Assembly: GCA_002733995.1 (NCBI GenBank)
Contig: NVXR01000007.1
Span: 62,549-126,548 of the forward strand
Source: Desulfotalea sp.
GTDB lineage: Bacteria; Desulfobacterota; Desulfobulbia; Desulfobulbales; Desulfocapsaceae
Reading direction: 5' to 3'
DNA: 64,000 nucleotides
The notes beneath the pieces were generated by a model. That model worked only from the letters and a program-made list of their open reading frames with translations, was not told the origin of the DNA and ran no database searches. Below, in pieces: positions 1 through 8,734 of this stretch. The number at the start of each line of letters is the position of its first letter. The stretch's first letter is position 1. The translations under genes and the position numbers were made by a program.

Positions 1-219
1 TGGGGTGCGGGAGAGTATCGCAAGCATTCTGTCAATAAATTGGCGTTTTCGTAAGACTCCGTAGACTAATTGCATGGTCAGGTTACGTTCATTGGACGGG
101 AGGTCGAAGCGCCCGACAACGCGGTCAAAAACCGGTTTTACAGGGGCCTGGTTTTTCACCAGTGAAGAAAGGATTTTGGCTGCACAGTAGCGAGCTGATC
201 TGGAATTGTTTTTTTGCAA
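1..219 (-). CDS. rsmB: 16S rRNA (cytosine-C5) methyltransferase RsmB, N-terminal part (cut by window edge)
   Basis: The minus strand encodes 73 residues running off the left edge. They match the NusB-like RNA-binding domain that opens RsmB/Sun, which methylates C967 of 16S rRNA: an Ala/Arg-rich first helix (ARYCAAKIL), then FDRVVGRFDLPSNERNL and the family hallmark LVYGVLRKR. No ATG or GTG lies in frame nearby. I chose a TTG at 219, preceded by an AGG about ten bases upstream and directly in front of the conserved first helix; the frame stays open further upstream, so the start is uncertain. The catalytic methyltransferase domain lies outside the window. The identification rests on the NusB-like pattern only. 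Confidence 0.66.
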   Translation of the reverse strand, partial: MQKNNSRSARYCAAKILSSLVKNQAPVKPVFDRVVGRFDLPSNERNLTMQLVYGVLRKRQFIDRMLAILSRTP

Positions 220-660
220 AATATGTAAACCTGAAAGGGTTGAACTTGAAGAGAGTATGTCGCGACGTGTTGTTTTGTGTTTGTTGTACGGGGGGGCAAT
301 GGACTTCACTTCTACGCGAAGCAGCTACTATACTAGCAGTTAATTTGTTTCCAGGCTATGCAAATTAAGTTGCTGAAATACGATTCGTATGCCGCGTGTC
401 AGGCCGCCTTTTATTGGACAATCTTGAGTAGGACTGTTATATTTATCGGTGTAAAAAAGGTAACTATTCAGCACCACTCCAACTCGGTCTATTGTCGTTT
501 TTTTATTAATGAAAATTGTCTGCTTTTAAGCCCCAAATTAAACGGGTTTGTGGCAGTGATGAAACGTTTTTGGCTGTGGTTTGCTCGATCTGGAGGGCCA
601 CTTGGGTCGTTACAAAATAAGAATGTCTAAAAAAATATTAAAAAACAAAAATATGTTGTT
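220..660. other. Intergenic region between divergent rsmB and the amino-acid-binding protein gene
   Basis: About 440 bases with no convincing gene. Two short plus-strand reading frames (162-368 and 358-630) have no ribosome binding site, no recognisable protein pattern, and the first lies antisense to rsmB. The stretch just before 661 is very A/T-rich (614-660) and could hold the promoter of the downstream gene, but I cannot single out -35/-10 boxes with confidence. Confidence 0.5.
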
Positions 661-1671
661 ATGCAAATAAAAAACTGGATGCTGGCGTTGCTGCTTGGGG
701 TCATTTTCGCCTCAACAGCACAGGGCTATACCAGAGAAGAAGTTGTCAAAAGAGGATATCTGCAGTGCGGGGTTTCAACTGGGATTCCTGGTTTTTCATC
801 CGTTAATGAAAAAGGCCAATGGTCCGGTTTTGATGTGGATTTTTGTCGCGCTGTTGCAGCTGCAACCCTTGGAGATGCGAGCAAAGTTGATTTTTTACCC
901 CTGGCGAACAATGAGGCGTATACCGCATTACTTTCCGGTCAAGTTGATCTTCTTGCGCGGCAGGCTGAATGGACGTTTACCAGGGATTCTGCTTTAGCAG
1001 TGCATTTTACCGGGGTGAGTTACTATGACAGCCAGGGGTTTCTGGTGTTGGATAGACTCGGAGCTCAATCCATAAGAGACTTGAAGAAGGCAAAGATCTG
1101 TGTCGCGGTTGATTCGGATGAGGCGGTTCGTCTGATCGATTATTCTGATCGCAATTTCATGGAATTTAAAACGGTAGCGTTCGAATCGTGGGACTTGGCG
1201 ATTAAGGCCTTAGGTAGTGCCTGTGATGTACTCTCTCTTAAAAAGTCCAGGCTGTATGTCGTGAAAAAAGAGTTGAAGTCGTCACTCTCCGCTGTGATTT
1301 TGGATGAAGTGATCTCCAAAGAACCACTGGGGCCAGTTGTCCGTCAGGGCGATGATGTCTGGTTTAATATAGTGCGCTGGACCCTCTTTGCTCTGGTTGA
1401 TGGCGAAGAGCTTGGCATTACCTCAAGCAATATAGAGGAAATGAAAATTAGCAACAGTCTTGTTGTCAAAAGGTTTTTCGGTCTGGAAGGAAACAGTGGT
1501 AAAGGTATTGGCCTTGCTAGTGACTGGGCGGCCGAGGTCATCCGGCAGGTAGGGAATTACGGAGAAATATTTGAGCGTAATATAGGCGGGGGCTCTGGTC
1601 TGAACATTGACAGAGGGTTTAATAAGTTATGGAACAAAGGTGGGCTGCAGTATGGGCCGCCGTTGAGATGA
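661..1671 (+). CDS. Periplasmic general amino-acid-binding protein (AapJ/BztA-like, SBP_bac_3)
   Basis: A 336-residue extracytoplasmic solute-binding protein for an ABC importer of polar amino acids. Residues 1-22 form a signal peptide (short Lys-containing start, LALLLGVIFAS core, AQG cleavage). The mature protein opens with REEVVKRGYLQCGVSTG, followed by GQWSGFDVDFCRAVAAA and SGQVDLLARQAEWTFTRD. It closes with FNKLWNKGGLQYGPPLR, and this set is typical of the AapJ/BztA subgroup rather than generic GlnH. No permease or ATPase gene lies beside it, so it is an orphan binding protein or works with a distant transporter. The two permeases at 59-62 kb have their own binding protein. The ATG at 661 has no clear Shine-Dalgarno; an in-frame ATG at 679 is an alternative. 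Confidence 0.85.
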   Translation: MQIKNWMLALLLGVIFASTAQGYTREEVVKRGYLQCGVSTGIPGFSSVNEKGQWSGFDVDFCRAVAAATLGDASKVDFLPLANNEAYTALLSGQVDLLARQAEWTFTRDSALAVHFTGVSYYDSQGFLVLDRLGAQSIRDLKKAKICVAVDSDEAVRLIDYSDRNFMEFKTVAFESWDLAIKALGSACDVLSLKKSRLYVVKKELKSSLSAVILDEVISKEPLGPVVRQGDDVWFNIVRWTLFALVDGEELGITSSNIEEMKISNSLVVKRFFGLEGNSGKGIGLASDWAAEVIRQVGNYGEIFERNIGGGSGLNIDRGFNKLWNKGGLQYGPPLR

Positions 1672-1699
1672 ATTAATCCATGTATAGCGGGGAGTTGTA

Positions 1700-2146
1700 A
1701 TGTACAATCAAAGGCGAAAAAATGTTGTAGTGACAGGTTTATTGTTCTTGTTAGTCTTTACAGGTGCAGGGGTAAATGCGACCGAGGTCGCCGACTCTAC
1801 GGTCGCTACGGCGCCGGAATCAGGAACCTGGGATAAAGCGGGTAAAGAATTTTCAAAGGTGATAGATGGCATTGGTGATGCATCCGAAGACAGCTGGGAA
1901 AGTACCAAGGACAGTGTCTCTCGCTCCTATGAAAAGGCGAAAATAAAGAGCGTCGAAACCTGGTCAAAGACAAAAGTAAAGAGCGGTGAACTTGTTGATG
2001 AATCCGTTGAGGCTTCCGCCGAAGCAGCGGACATAGTTGCAGAAAAAAGCAAAGATGCCTGGAAAAAACTCAAAGAAGGTTCCGCAGATATTATGGACAA
2101 AACCAAAAGTAAAATTCATGAAATGAGTGGTCCCGCTCAACAATAG
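1700..2146 (+). CDS. Small exported helical protein of unknown function
   Basis: 148 residues. The N-terminus is a signal peptide or anchor (RRK, then VVTGLLFLLVFTGAGV, possible cleavage after VNA). The rest is predicted to be one long amphipathic, highly charged helix with repeated K/E/D/S/W patterns (SWESTKDSVSRSYEKAK, AWKKLKEGSADIMDKTKSK), resembling LEA- or apolipoprotein-like stress proteins in composition only. It lies 28 bases after the binding-protein gene and before PBP1b, so an envelope location is likely. It has an ATG with a GGGGAG about six bases upstream. I do not recognise a family. Confidence 0.7.
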   Translation: MYNQRRKNVVVTGLLFLLVFTGAGVNATEVADSTVATAPESGTWDKAGKEFSKVIDGIGDASEDSWESTKDSVSRSYEKAKIKSVETWSKTKVKSGELVDESVEASAEAADIVAEKSKDAWKKLKEGSADIMDKTKSKIHEMSGPAQQ

Positions 2147-2231
2147 CCCTACATCTTTAGTTCTATTGTTTTAAGGGCGATCTTCTTGCCTAGTGTGCCT
2201 TGTTTCTCTCTCCTTTACACCCTGTCTCTTC

Positions 2232-4526
2232 ATGAAAACCGGAGCCTATCAAAAAGTTGTACTCATTTTTCTTCTTGTCGTTTGCTGTGGCACAGGATAC
2301 TGGTCATATCGTTATCTTGCACGATTAAACGCAGAGATACAAGAAACCTTCAATGGTAAAAAATGGGACCTTCCAGCTATTGTCTATGCCAGACCCCTTG
2401 AAATTTTCCCGTCCATGCGGCTTGATCCTGATTTACTTGAAAAGGAACTCCAGCTTGCAGACTACCGAAAAGAAACCCCTGTAGCCGCTGCAGGAGGATA
2501 TTCTAGAGTTAAGGATAATTTTCAAATTTTCACCAGGGGCTTTTCTTTTGCCAGTGGTTTTGAAGAATCTGTAGTTATGTTCGTGAGTATCGATGGTGGT
2601 GTTGTCTCCCGGATACGTTCAGGTGTCTCGGGGGAAGAGCTGGACTTTGTACGGCTAGATCCTGCACGGATAGGTAGTTTTCATCCCCAGGTACATGAAG
2701 ACAGGCTTGTGCTTGAATCGATACACATTCCAAAACTCCTTCGTTTGGGGCTGATCGCCGTGGAAGATAGGGCGTTTACGTCCCATTACGGTGTTTCTCC
2801 TGTCGCGATTGGTCGGGCTCTTGTTGCAAACCTCAAAGCAGGCAAAATGGTTCAGGGCGGCTCTACGCTTACCCAGCAGCTCGTTAAAAATCTTTTTCTG
2901 GATCATCGACGGACCTTGAAGAGAAAGATAAATGAGGCCTTGATGGCACTTCTCTTGGATTATCATTATGCCAAAGATGAGATCATGGCCGCCTATATCA
3001 ATGAGGTGTTCCTCGGTCAGGATGGGGCGAGGGCCATACATGGCTTTGGTCTAGCTAGTCAATTCTATTTCCGCAAAGATCTGCACGATCTTTCGGTGGG
3101 ACAACTGGCAACCCTTATTGGCATGGTGAAGGGGGCAACGTATTATAATCCCAGAAGACACCCTGCGCGTTGTATAGGCCGAAGAGACGTTGTTCTGCGT
3201 GTTCTTCGTGATGAACACATTATTTCGGAATTTATATATAGCGCCGCCGTCGCAGAACCTCTAGGGGGGGATGTAAAACAAAAAAATGGCTTTAACCGGT
3301 TCCCGGCCTATCTCGATCTTGTGCGCTTTCAATTACAGTCTGAGTATCAGAGAGACGACCTCCAGACAAGGGGGCTCAGAATACTAACAAATCTTGACCC
3401 TCAAGTGCAGTGGCAGATAGAGGATAGCTTTGAAGATACCTTGACGAGGCTTGAGGCAAAAAGAGGTCCTACGGGGGTGGAGGGTGCAGTTGTAATTACA
3501 AAAAGAGAGACCGGAGAGGTGGTTGGTCTTTTGGGCGGAAGAGGAGGGAATGCTTCGAGTTTTAACCGGGCTCTTGATGCTAGCCGTCCCATTGGTTCGT
3601 TGATAAAGCCCGCTGTCTTTTTAACGGGGCTAGCGGAGGGGTATACGTTGAGCTCGCCTCTCCTTGACAGTTCTGTTGGTCTGGATAAGGATGGCGGTGG
3701 TTGGAGTCCTGAAAACTATGATAAAAAAGAGCATGGTGTCGTGCCGTTCTACATCGCTCTTGTGAGGTCTTACAATCTGGCTACGGTGAGGCTTGGCTTA
3801 GATGTTGGCCTAGAAAAGGTAATAGAGACAGTAACACGGCTTGGCTTTCCCAGGCAGATCCCCGCCTACCCCTCTCTCTTATTGGGCGCAGTCGAAATGT
3901 CCCCCCTGGAGGTGAGTCAGATCTATCAAACTATTGCATCTGGTGGCTTTTACCTGCCTTTGCGGGCTATCCAGAGTGTGACGACCCAAGATGGGGAGCT
4001 TGTTACAAGGTATGGGCTTGAGATTGAGCAACGGTTTTCCCCGGCGCTCATGGAGCTGCTGGTCCATGTCTTGTCCAGGGTGGTAACTGAAGGTACCGCC
4101 AGGGGCTATCCGTTTGATCGAGAGAAGTTTTACGCGGGGAAAACAGGTACATCCGATGGATTGAGGGACAGTTGGTTTGCAGGGTTTTCTAACGAATATA
4201 GTGGTGTAGTATGGCTCGGAAGAGATGATAATAGGCCGACACCGTTCACGGGGAGTTCGGGGGCGTTGCGGGTCTGGGGCTCTATCATGGAGTCCATTGG
4301 AGGGAACTCAAGTGCTCTACAATCCTCGTCCGCGGGCCTTGTTTGGGTCACTGTAGACGTGCAAAAAAATAATGGAACAGCTGCGGAGGGGTTTGGCCTT
4401 ACCCGTCTGCCCTACCTAAGAGGAACAGAGCCGCAGCAGCTGTTGAGAACGCGGGATTCAGGCTTGCAGGCCATAGGAAATAAGGCGAAAGATCTTATTA
4501 AATCGATAAATAGATTGTTTAACTAA
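2232..4526 (+). CDS. mrcB: Penicillin-binding protein 1B, bifunctional glycosyltransferase/transpeptidase
   Basis: Class A PBP that polymerises and crosslinks peptidoglycan at the cytoplasmic membrane. From the chosen ATG it has 764 residues: a signal anchor (VVLIFLLVVCC), then a UB2H-type region, the feature separating PBP1b from PBP1a. A GT51 glycosyltransferase follows, with VEDRAFTSHYGV (catalytic Glu), GGSTLTQQLVKNLFL and INEVFLGQ. The transpeptidase has SLIK (the SxxK nucleophile), SYN and KTGT. A GTG at 2193 would add 13 residues, but ATG 2232 puts the positively charged residue and anchor in the usual place. Neither start has a strong Shine-Dalgarno. The TPR lipoprotein 102 bases downstream is probably its activator. 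Confidence 0.93.
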   Translation: MKTGAYQKVVLIFLLVVCCGTGYWSYRYLARLNAEIQETFNGKKWDLPAIVYARPLEIFPSMRLDPDLLEKELQLADYRKETPVAAAGGYSRVKDNFQIFTRGFSFASGFEESVVMFVSIDGGVVSRIRSGVSGEELDFVRLDPARIGSFHPQVHEDRLVLESIHIPKLLRLGLIAVEDRAFTSHYGVSPVAIGRALVANLKAGKMVQGGSTLTQQLVKNLFLDHRRTLKRKINEALMALLLDYHYAKDEIMAAYINEVFLGQDGARAIHGFGLASQFYFRKDLHDLSVGQLATLIGMVKGATYYNPRRHPARCIGRRDVVLRVLRDEHIISEFIYSAAVAEPLGGDVKQKNGFNRFPAYLDLVRFQLQSEYQRDDLQTRGLRILTNLDPQVQWQIEDSFEDTLTRLEAKRGPTGVEGAVVITKRETGEVVGLLGGRGGNASSFNRALDASRPIGSLIKPAVFLTGLAEGYTLSSPLLDSSVGLDKDGGGWSPENYDKKEHGVVPFYIALVRSYNLATVRLGLDVGLEKVIETVTRLGFPRQIPAYPSLLLGAVEMSPLEVSQIYQTIASGGFYLPLRAIQSVTTQDGELVTRYGLEIEQRFSPALMELLVHVLSRVVTEGTARGYPFDREKFYAGKTGTSDGLRDSWFAGFSNEYSGVVWLGRDDNRPTPFTGSSGALRVWGSIMESIGGNSSALQSSSAGLVWVTVDVQKNNGTAAEGFGLTRLPYLRGTEPQQLLRTRDSGLQAIGNKAKDLIKSINRLFN

Positions 4527-4628
4527 AATCCGGCGGCCGGTGAGCCAGGTGTGTGCTTTTCGCGGATTGTGCTCGTTTTTTTGCATACTGCGAATGCAAG
4601 GTTGGGGTGAACATATGGGTATACTACT

Positions 4629-5090
4629 ATGATCCGATATTTAGAACGGTATTGTTCAGCAATAAGAGTGTGGCAGTTTGTTTTATTGTCTTGTTTTCTC
4701 ATGCTGCTTTATGGCTGTGGTGGCAGAACAATGGCACCTGTCTATGAACCAGGGCAGGGGGTAGCATACCCAAAACCTACTGCTCCAAAAATGACGGTTG
4801 AACCGCCGACGATTTCAAGAGATCGTTGGTTGGGACCAGCCGCCCCTTTATATCGTAAAGCTAAGATTCTTTTAGAAAAAAAGGCTTACAGGCAGGCTGA
4901 ACTATCCATGGAACGTGCCCTGCGTATTGAACCCAAAAATGGCTACTACTGGTATACTCTTGCTGAAATAAAACATGCGGAGAGGCAGTACAGTAGAAGT
5001 ATACAGCTGTGTCTTAAATCAAAGAGTCTTGCAGGTGGTGACCTGAATCTTATACGGCTCAATGAACAGCTTATGGCAAAGAGCAGATAG
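4629..5090 (+). CDS. TPR lipoprotein, probable PBP1b activator (LpoP-like)
   Basis: 153 residues with a lipoprotein signal: hydrophobic stretch VWQFVLLSCFLMLLYG ending in a lipobox LLYGC. A Pro-rich linker (about residues 40-70) is followed by a tetratricopeptide pair (YRKAKILLEKKAYRQAELSM, ALRIEPKNGYYWYTLAEI). Established: in Pseudomonas aeruginosa, the outer-membrane TPR lipoprotein LpoP is encoded next to PBP1b and is required for its activity. The same order and architecture here suggest, by inference, that this is the cognate outer-membrane activator. The alternative is a generic TPR lipoprotein in the PBP operon. Confidence 0.75.
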   Translation: MIRYLERYCSAIRVWQFVLLSCFLMLLYGCGGRTMAPVYEPGQGVAYPKPTAPKMTVEPPTISRDRWLGPAAPLYRKAKILLEKKAYRQAELSMERALRIEPKNGYYWYTLAEIKHAERQYSRSIQLCLKSKSLAGGDLNLIRLNEQLMAKSR

Positions 5091-5140
5091 CTTTTTGGGG
5101 CCGTTGTCCCTTGCTGAGTTGTCCTCCTGTTTGCCTGGGT

Positions 5141-6598
5141 TTATCTCTTTGCACCTGAATGTTTTGTCCAGAAATCAGGGTGGAGCATGACGAGCAAGGG
5201 AATACATTCCAGCCTTCCGACGACCATATCGACGATGAATATAATTTTTGTTGGTATCGATAGATAACCGAAGGTCCCCATTGGACCAATTTCACCAAAT
5301 CCCGGACCTATATTGCCTATGGTGGCAGCTGTGCCAATAAATCCTATTGATGCACTACCTTCTATCATGGTTACAAGCAGTCCGGAGAGGACCATGAGAA
5401 CGACATAAAATAGTAAAAAACCGAGAACCTGCCGCTGGGTTTCATCGGGCACAGTTGTTCTGTCAATTTTGATAGGGAGTATGGCGTGGGGATGCACAAC
5501 TTGGGTTAATTCCCGTTTAAGAAACTTAGCCATAAAAAGAATACGAACCACCTTCACACCTCCTCCGGCAGAACCAGCACAGCCCCCTACAAACATTACC
5601 GCGAGCAAGACGGCTTGGGCTGGTACCAGCCACAGGGCAAAGTCAGCGGATGAAAAACCAGTAGTGGTGATGATAGAGACAATCTGAAACAGACTATCGC
5701 GGAGACTCTCTGTGGCAGGTTTTCCGTGGCCAAACAGTAGGATGCAAAAAAGAATTGCCGCTAAAAACGTTATGATAAAAGCGTAGAGTCTGAACTCCTC
5801 ACTGGCAAAGAGTGGTCGTGGCTTTCTTTGCACCATGAATCGATACAGAAGTGCGAAGTTGCTGCCAGCCAGAAACATGAAGGCTGTTATTATCCATGTG
5901 ACTGCATGGTTGTTGTAGCCCATAATTGATTCGGGGTGGGGGGAAAAGCCCCCCGCTGCCATAGTGGTTAAACCATTACAAACCGCAGCAAAAAGGGGGA
6001 GTCCTGCATAGTAGAGCAGGCTGATTTCCACAACTGTCAGCAGTACATAAATAAGCCATAGGGCTTTTGCTGTATTGGTGATACGGGGTGTTATCTTCTC
6101 GTCGGTGGGGCCTGGGGCCTCGGCAAAGAACATGCGTCGTCCAGCCACCGCAAATTGTGGCAGAATGGCAACAAAAAGAACTATAATACCCATTCCTCCC
6201 AGCCATTGGCTGAGGCTACGCCAGAAGAAAAAGACCTTGGGATAGAGGGAGAAGTCTTTTAAAATTGTGGCCCCGGTGGTTGTTATTCCGGACACAGATT
6301 CAAAATATGCATCCAGCGGGCTCAGGCCGTAAAACAGGTATGGAATGGCACCTATTCCAGCGGTAACCAGCCAGGTGAGAGTGACCACAAGCAACCCTTC
6401 AGATCGTTTTATGGTATCAAAGTTTCTGTTCCATCCACCTCTGTACTGGAGCAATAGACCAAGAGCAATAGCACAAAGTGAGGCGGTGCAAAACGGGAGG
6501 ATTGATGTGTACTCATGTTCAAGGAGAGCGACCACAATGGGGGTGAGGATGATAGCCCCAAATCCGAGCAGAATGAGCCCAAGTGCATTGCCTACCAT
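5141..6598 (-). CDS. trkH: Trk potassium uptake, membrane subunit TrkH
   Basis: 485-residue potassium channel-like subunit with about ten or more membrane segments and four selectivity-filter repeats, including SGITTTGATI, GLTTMAAGGFS, IITTTGFSSADF and ATIGNIGPGFG. It works with the cytoplasmic gating ring TrkA, encoded immediately upstream on the same strand (150 bases apart), to import potassium driven by the membrane potential. The ATG at 6598 is preceded by GAGAAGG at good spacing. Length and motifs are ordinary for the family. The gene converges with the LpoP-like gene, with only about 50 bases between the stops. Confidence 0.94.
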   Translation of the reverse strand: MVGNALGLILLGFGAIILTPIVVALLEHEYTSILPFCTASLCAIALGLLLQYRGGWNRNFDTIKRSEGLLVVTLTWLVTAGIGAIPYLFYGLSPLDAYFESVSGITTTGATILKDFSLYPKVFFFWRSLSQWLGGMGIIVLFVAILPQFAVAGRRMFFAEAPGPTDEKITPRITNTAKALWLIYVLLTVVEISLLYYAGLPLFAAVCNGLTTMAAGGFSPHPESIMGYNNHAVTWIITAFMFLAGSNFALLYRFMVQRKPRPLFASEEFRLYAFIITFLAAILFCILLFGHGKPATESLRDSLFQIVSIITTTGFSSADFALWLVPAQAVLLAVMFVGGCAGSAGGGVKVVRILFMAKFLKRELTQVVHPHAILPIKIDRTTVPDETQRQVLGFLLFYVVLMVLSGLLVTMIEGSASIGFIGTAATIGNIGPGFGEIGPMGTFGYLSIPTKIIFIVDMVVGRLECIPLLVMLHPDFWTKHSGAKR

Positions 6599-6747
6599 GT
6601 TAGTACCTTCTCTCTGGGAATTAGTTATAAAACAGGAGGTTGTAAATACTGTTACTGTGCTCGTCGTAACGTTACCACCAGCCAGTTGGGGGCGAGGGCT
6701 TTAGGGCCGCTATCCCGGTGTATCTGTCCTTTTCAGGGGGCGGCTTT

Positions 6748-8085
6748 TCATTGATGAAATACCGCTTGAATTGCTTTTGTGTTTTCTGTAATTGTAAAAA
6801 TCTTTAGCTGATCACCTGCTGATATCAGGCTGAGACCGTTGGGTATGATCACCTTTTTGCCACGCTTGATGGCACCAATAATTGCGTTATTAGGGAGGTC
6901 AAGATCCATGACTTTGGTGTCGTTGAAGGTCTTGGCCACAGTTACTAGAAGAACCTCGCCCTGGCCTCCTGCAACCAGAGCCAAGATGTCCGCATCCTGG
7001 TTCTGGATAACATTGAGTAACTCTTTCATTGCCGATTCTTTTGGAGAGACCACCACATCAACGCCCACTTTTTCAAAAAGTTTCGCATTACCTTCGTTAC
7101 TGGTTCGGGTGATTATTTTTCTTACTCCAAGTTGTTTAACGAGAAGAGAGCAGAGCAGGTTTTTTTCGTCATTACTGGTGACGCATACCACCACATCAGT
7201 TTTGCCGATTGCTTCGTCTTCTAGTAGCTCAAGGTTTGTGCCATCACCCTGCAGTACCAGGCTTGTTTTTAGGTTGTCCGCGAGGAAGTTGCAGCGATCT
7301 TCATCGAGCTCAATGATTTTAACTTTAATTCGCGCCTGTTCCATCAGTTGAGCAAGAAAATATCCAACATTACCCCCACCGATAACAGCAGCTGAGGTTA
7401 TTTTGTTATTTTTTTGGAAAAGATTGGTTGCTAGAAGGTCCAGGGCCTGACTTGTGCCCATGAAGATGACCTTGTCTCCTAAGAGTATCTCTGAAGTGCC
7501 ACTGGGGATGGAGAGGATACTCTCCCTCGTTATCCCTACAATGAGTACGCCTTCTGGGAAGGTATAGTTCTTTATTTTCCTGTTACAGAGCGGCGAATCC
7601 TCTTTGATGCGATATTCAAACAATTTTGCCTGTCCATCATCGAAGTATTCTACATCAACGGCCTCGGGCACCATGATGATACGAAAAATGTCCTGGGTGA
7701 GCAATTGTTCGGGCCAGATGACGGTATCGACATCGTATTTTGTCTGGTAGCGGTGATGGACATCCGCTGTTAAATTGTTGTAAATGCTATGCTTGCTGAC
7801 AAAACAGACCGTTTCGATGGGGGTGATCTTTTTGACGGTCCAGCAGGCAACAATATTAGCTTCGTCGATCAGAGAACAGGCAATAAACAGGGTGGTTTGT
7901 TGCATATTGGCTTTTTCGAGGGTGGCTATATCCGCGCCACTTCCGGTGATGTGGCTGATATCAAGGTTGCCAAACTTTTCTGCTAGTGTTTCCTGCTCAT
8001 CAATGATGGTTATATCGTGCTCCAGACAGAGCCGGGAGGTGATCATATAGCCAACCTCGGTTGCACCGTATATCAGAATCTGCAT
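6748..8085 (-). CDS. trkA: Trk potassium uptake, NAD-binding regulatory subunit TrkA
   Basis: 445-residue peripheral protein with two tandem RCK modules, each an N-terminal Rossmann domain (YGATEVGYMI near residue 6; AVIGGGNVGYFLAQ near residue 235) and a TrkA_C ligand domain. It gates TrkH in response to nucleotides. It precedes trkH on the minus strand, consistent with a trkA-trkH operon. The second module has the canonical glycine-rich loop; the first keeps only a degenerate one (GATEVG). Start at the ATG 8085. Confidence 0.93.
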   Translation of the reverse strand: MQILIYGATEVGYMITSRLCLEHDITIIDEQETLAEKFGNLDISHITGSGADIATLEKANMQQTTLFIACSLIDEANIVACWTVKKITPIETVCFVSKHSIYNNLTADVHHRYQTKYDVDTVIWPEQLLTQDIFRIIMVPEAVDVEYFDDGQAKLFEYRIKEDSPLCNRKIKNYTFPEGVLIVGITRESILSIPSGTSEILLGDKVIFMGTSQALDLLATNLFQKNNKITSAAVIGGGNVGYFLAQLMEQARIKVKIIELDEDRCNFLADNLKTSLVLQGDGTNLELLEDEAIGKTDVVVCVTSNDEKNLLCSLLVKQLGVRKIITRTSNEGNAKLFEKVGVDVVVSPKESAMKELLNVIQNQDADILALVAGGQGEVLLVTVAKTFNDTKVMDLDLPNNAIIGAIKRGKKVIIPNGLSLISAGDQLKIFTITENTKAIQAVFHQ

Positions 8086-8222
8086 TTTCTTTGCCCTGTT
8101 GTTTATCTACAAGTACTTACGTCTTATGTGTTAGATGATGTCCTACTGTTTATTGGCATAAAATACACTTCATGTTTTTGTATTTCAAGAGATCTTGTGA
8201 AGAACTGCTTACACCGAAGGAA

Positions 8223-8259
8223 CAACAAACGTGAGCTTGGACTAAGCCCCCGTTTGTTG
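8223..8259. terminator. Hairpin between napD and trkA
   Basis: A nine-base stem (CAACAAACG paired with CGTTTGTTG) encloses a smaller GCTT/AAGC stem. It lies between the stop of napD and the start of trkA. On the minus strand a moderately T-rich stretch follows, so it could end the nap transcript. The U-tract is not perfect. Confidence 0.45.
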
Positions 8260-8347
8260 GGGAAATGAATGCTCAGGATTTTGTGTTATGCCGCAGCTGT
8301 ACCCAGGTATCGGAAGCGAGAGTAAACATTGATGGTGGGGGCGCTAT

Positions 8348-8641
8348 TTACTGAGGCTTGCGAAAGCCAAAAGGTTTAGGAAGTTTTTCTCCCTGGGCCA
8401 TCTGTTCTGCTTCATCTTCTGTGTTGAGGTAGGTTACGCCGACATTAAGTACCTTCTCGTCTTTGTTGATCCGATCAATGATTGTTTCCATCTCTTCTGA
8501 AGATGTTGTATCGAGTACAGCAACAATATTAGCTTTTTCGTCAGCGCCGTGGACCTCTACTTGCGGAAATTGCTGTAGCTCGGAGAGGACTTCGTCCAAG
8601 TGTTCCGGGGTGCTGGTAATAATGACTCCACTAATTGGCAT
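8348..8641 (-). CDS. napD: NapD, chaperone for periplasmic nitrate reductase maturation
   Basis: 97-residue cytoplasmic protein that binds the twin-arginine signal of NapA and holds it until the molybdenum cofactor is loaded. It opens with PISGVIITSTPEHLDEVLS, the usual beta-alpha start of NapD, and ends in a longer charged tail. The frame extends upstream, but I set the start at ATG 8641 because a GGAG sits eight bases before it and the family begins exactly there. It follows napA by about 90 bases on the same strand. Confidence 0.85.
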   Translation of the reverse strand: MPISGVIITSTPEHLDEVLSELQQFPQVEVHGADEKANIVAVLDTTSSEEMETIIDRINKDEKVLNVGVTYLNTEDEAEQMAQGEKLPKPFGFRKPQ

Positions 8642-8734
8642 CTGTTGTGCTCCACGGTGATTTTTGAGGCGTAAGTGGTAAAACCGATAGTTTGTCGTTG
8701 GTTTTACGGGCTGCTTTTCGTAACTCAGCAACGG

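Noticed and set aside
162..630. Two small plus-strand reading frames (162-368, 358-630) at the left end
   Set aside because: No ribosome binding sites, no protein family pattern; the first runs antisense to the rsmB start.
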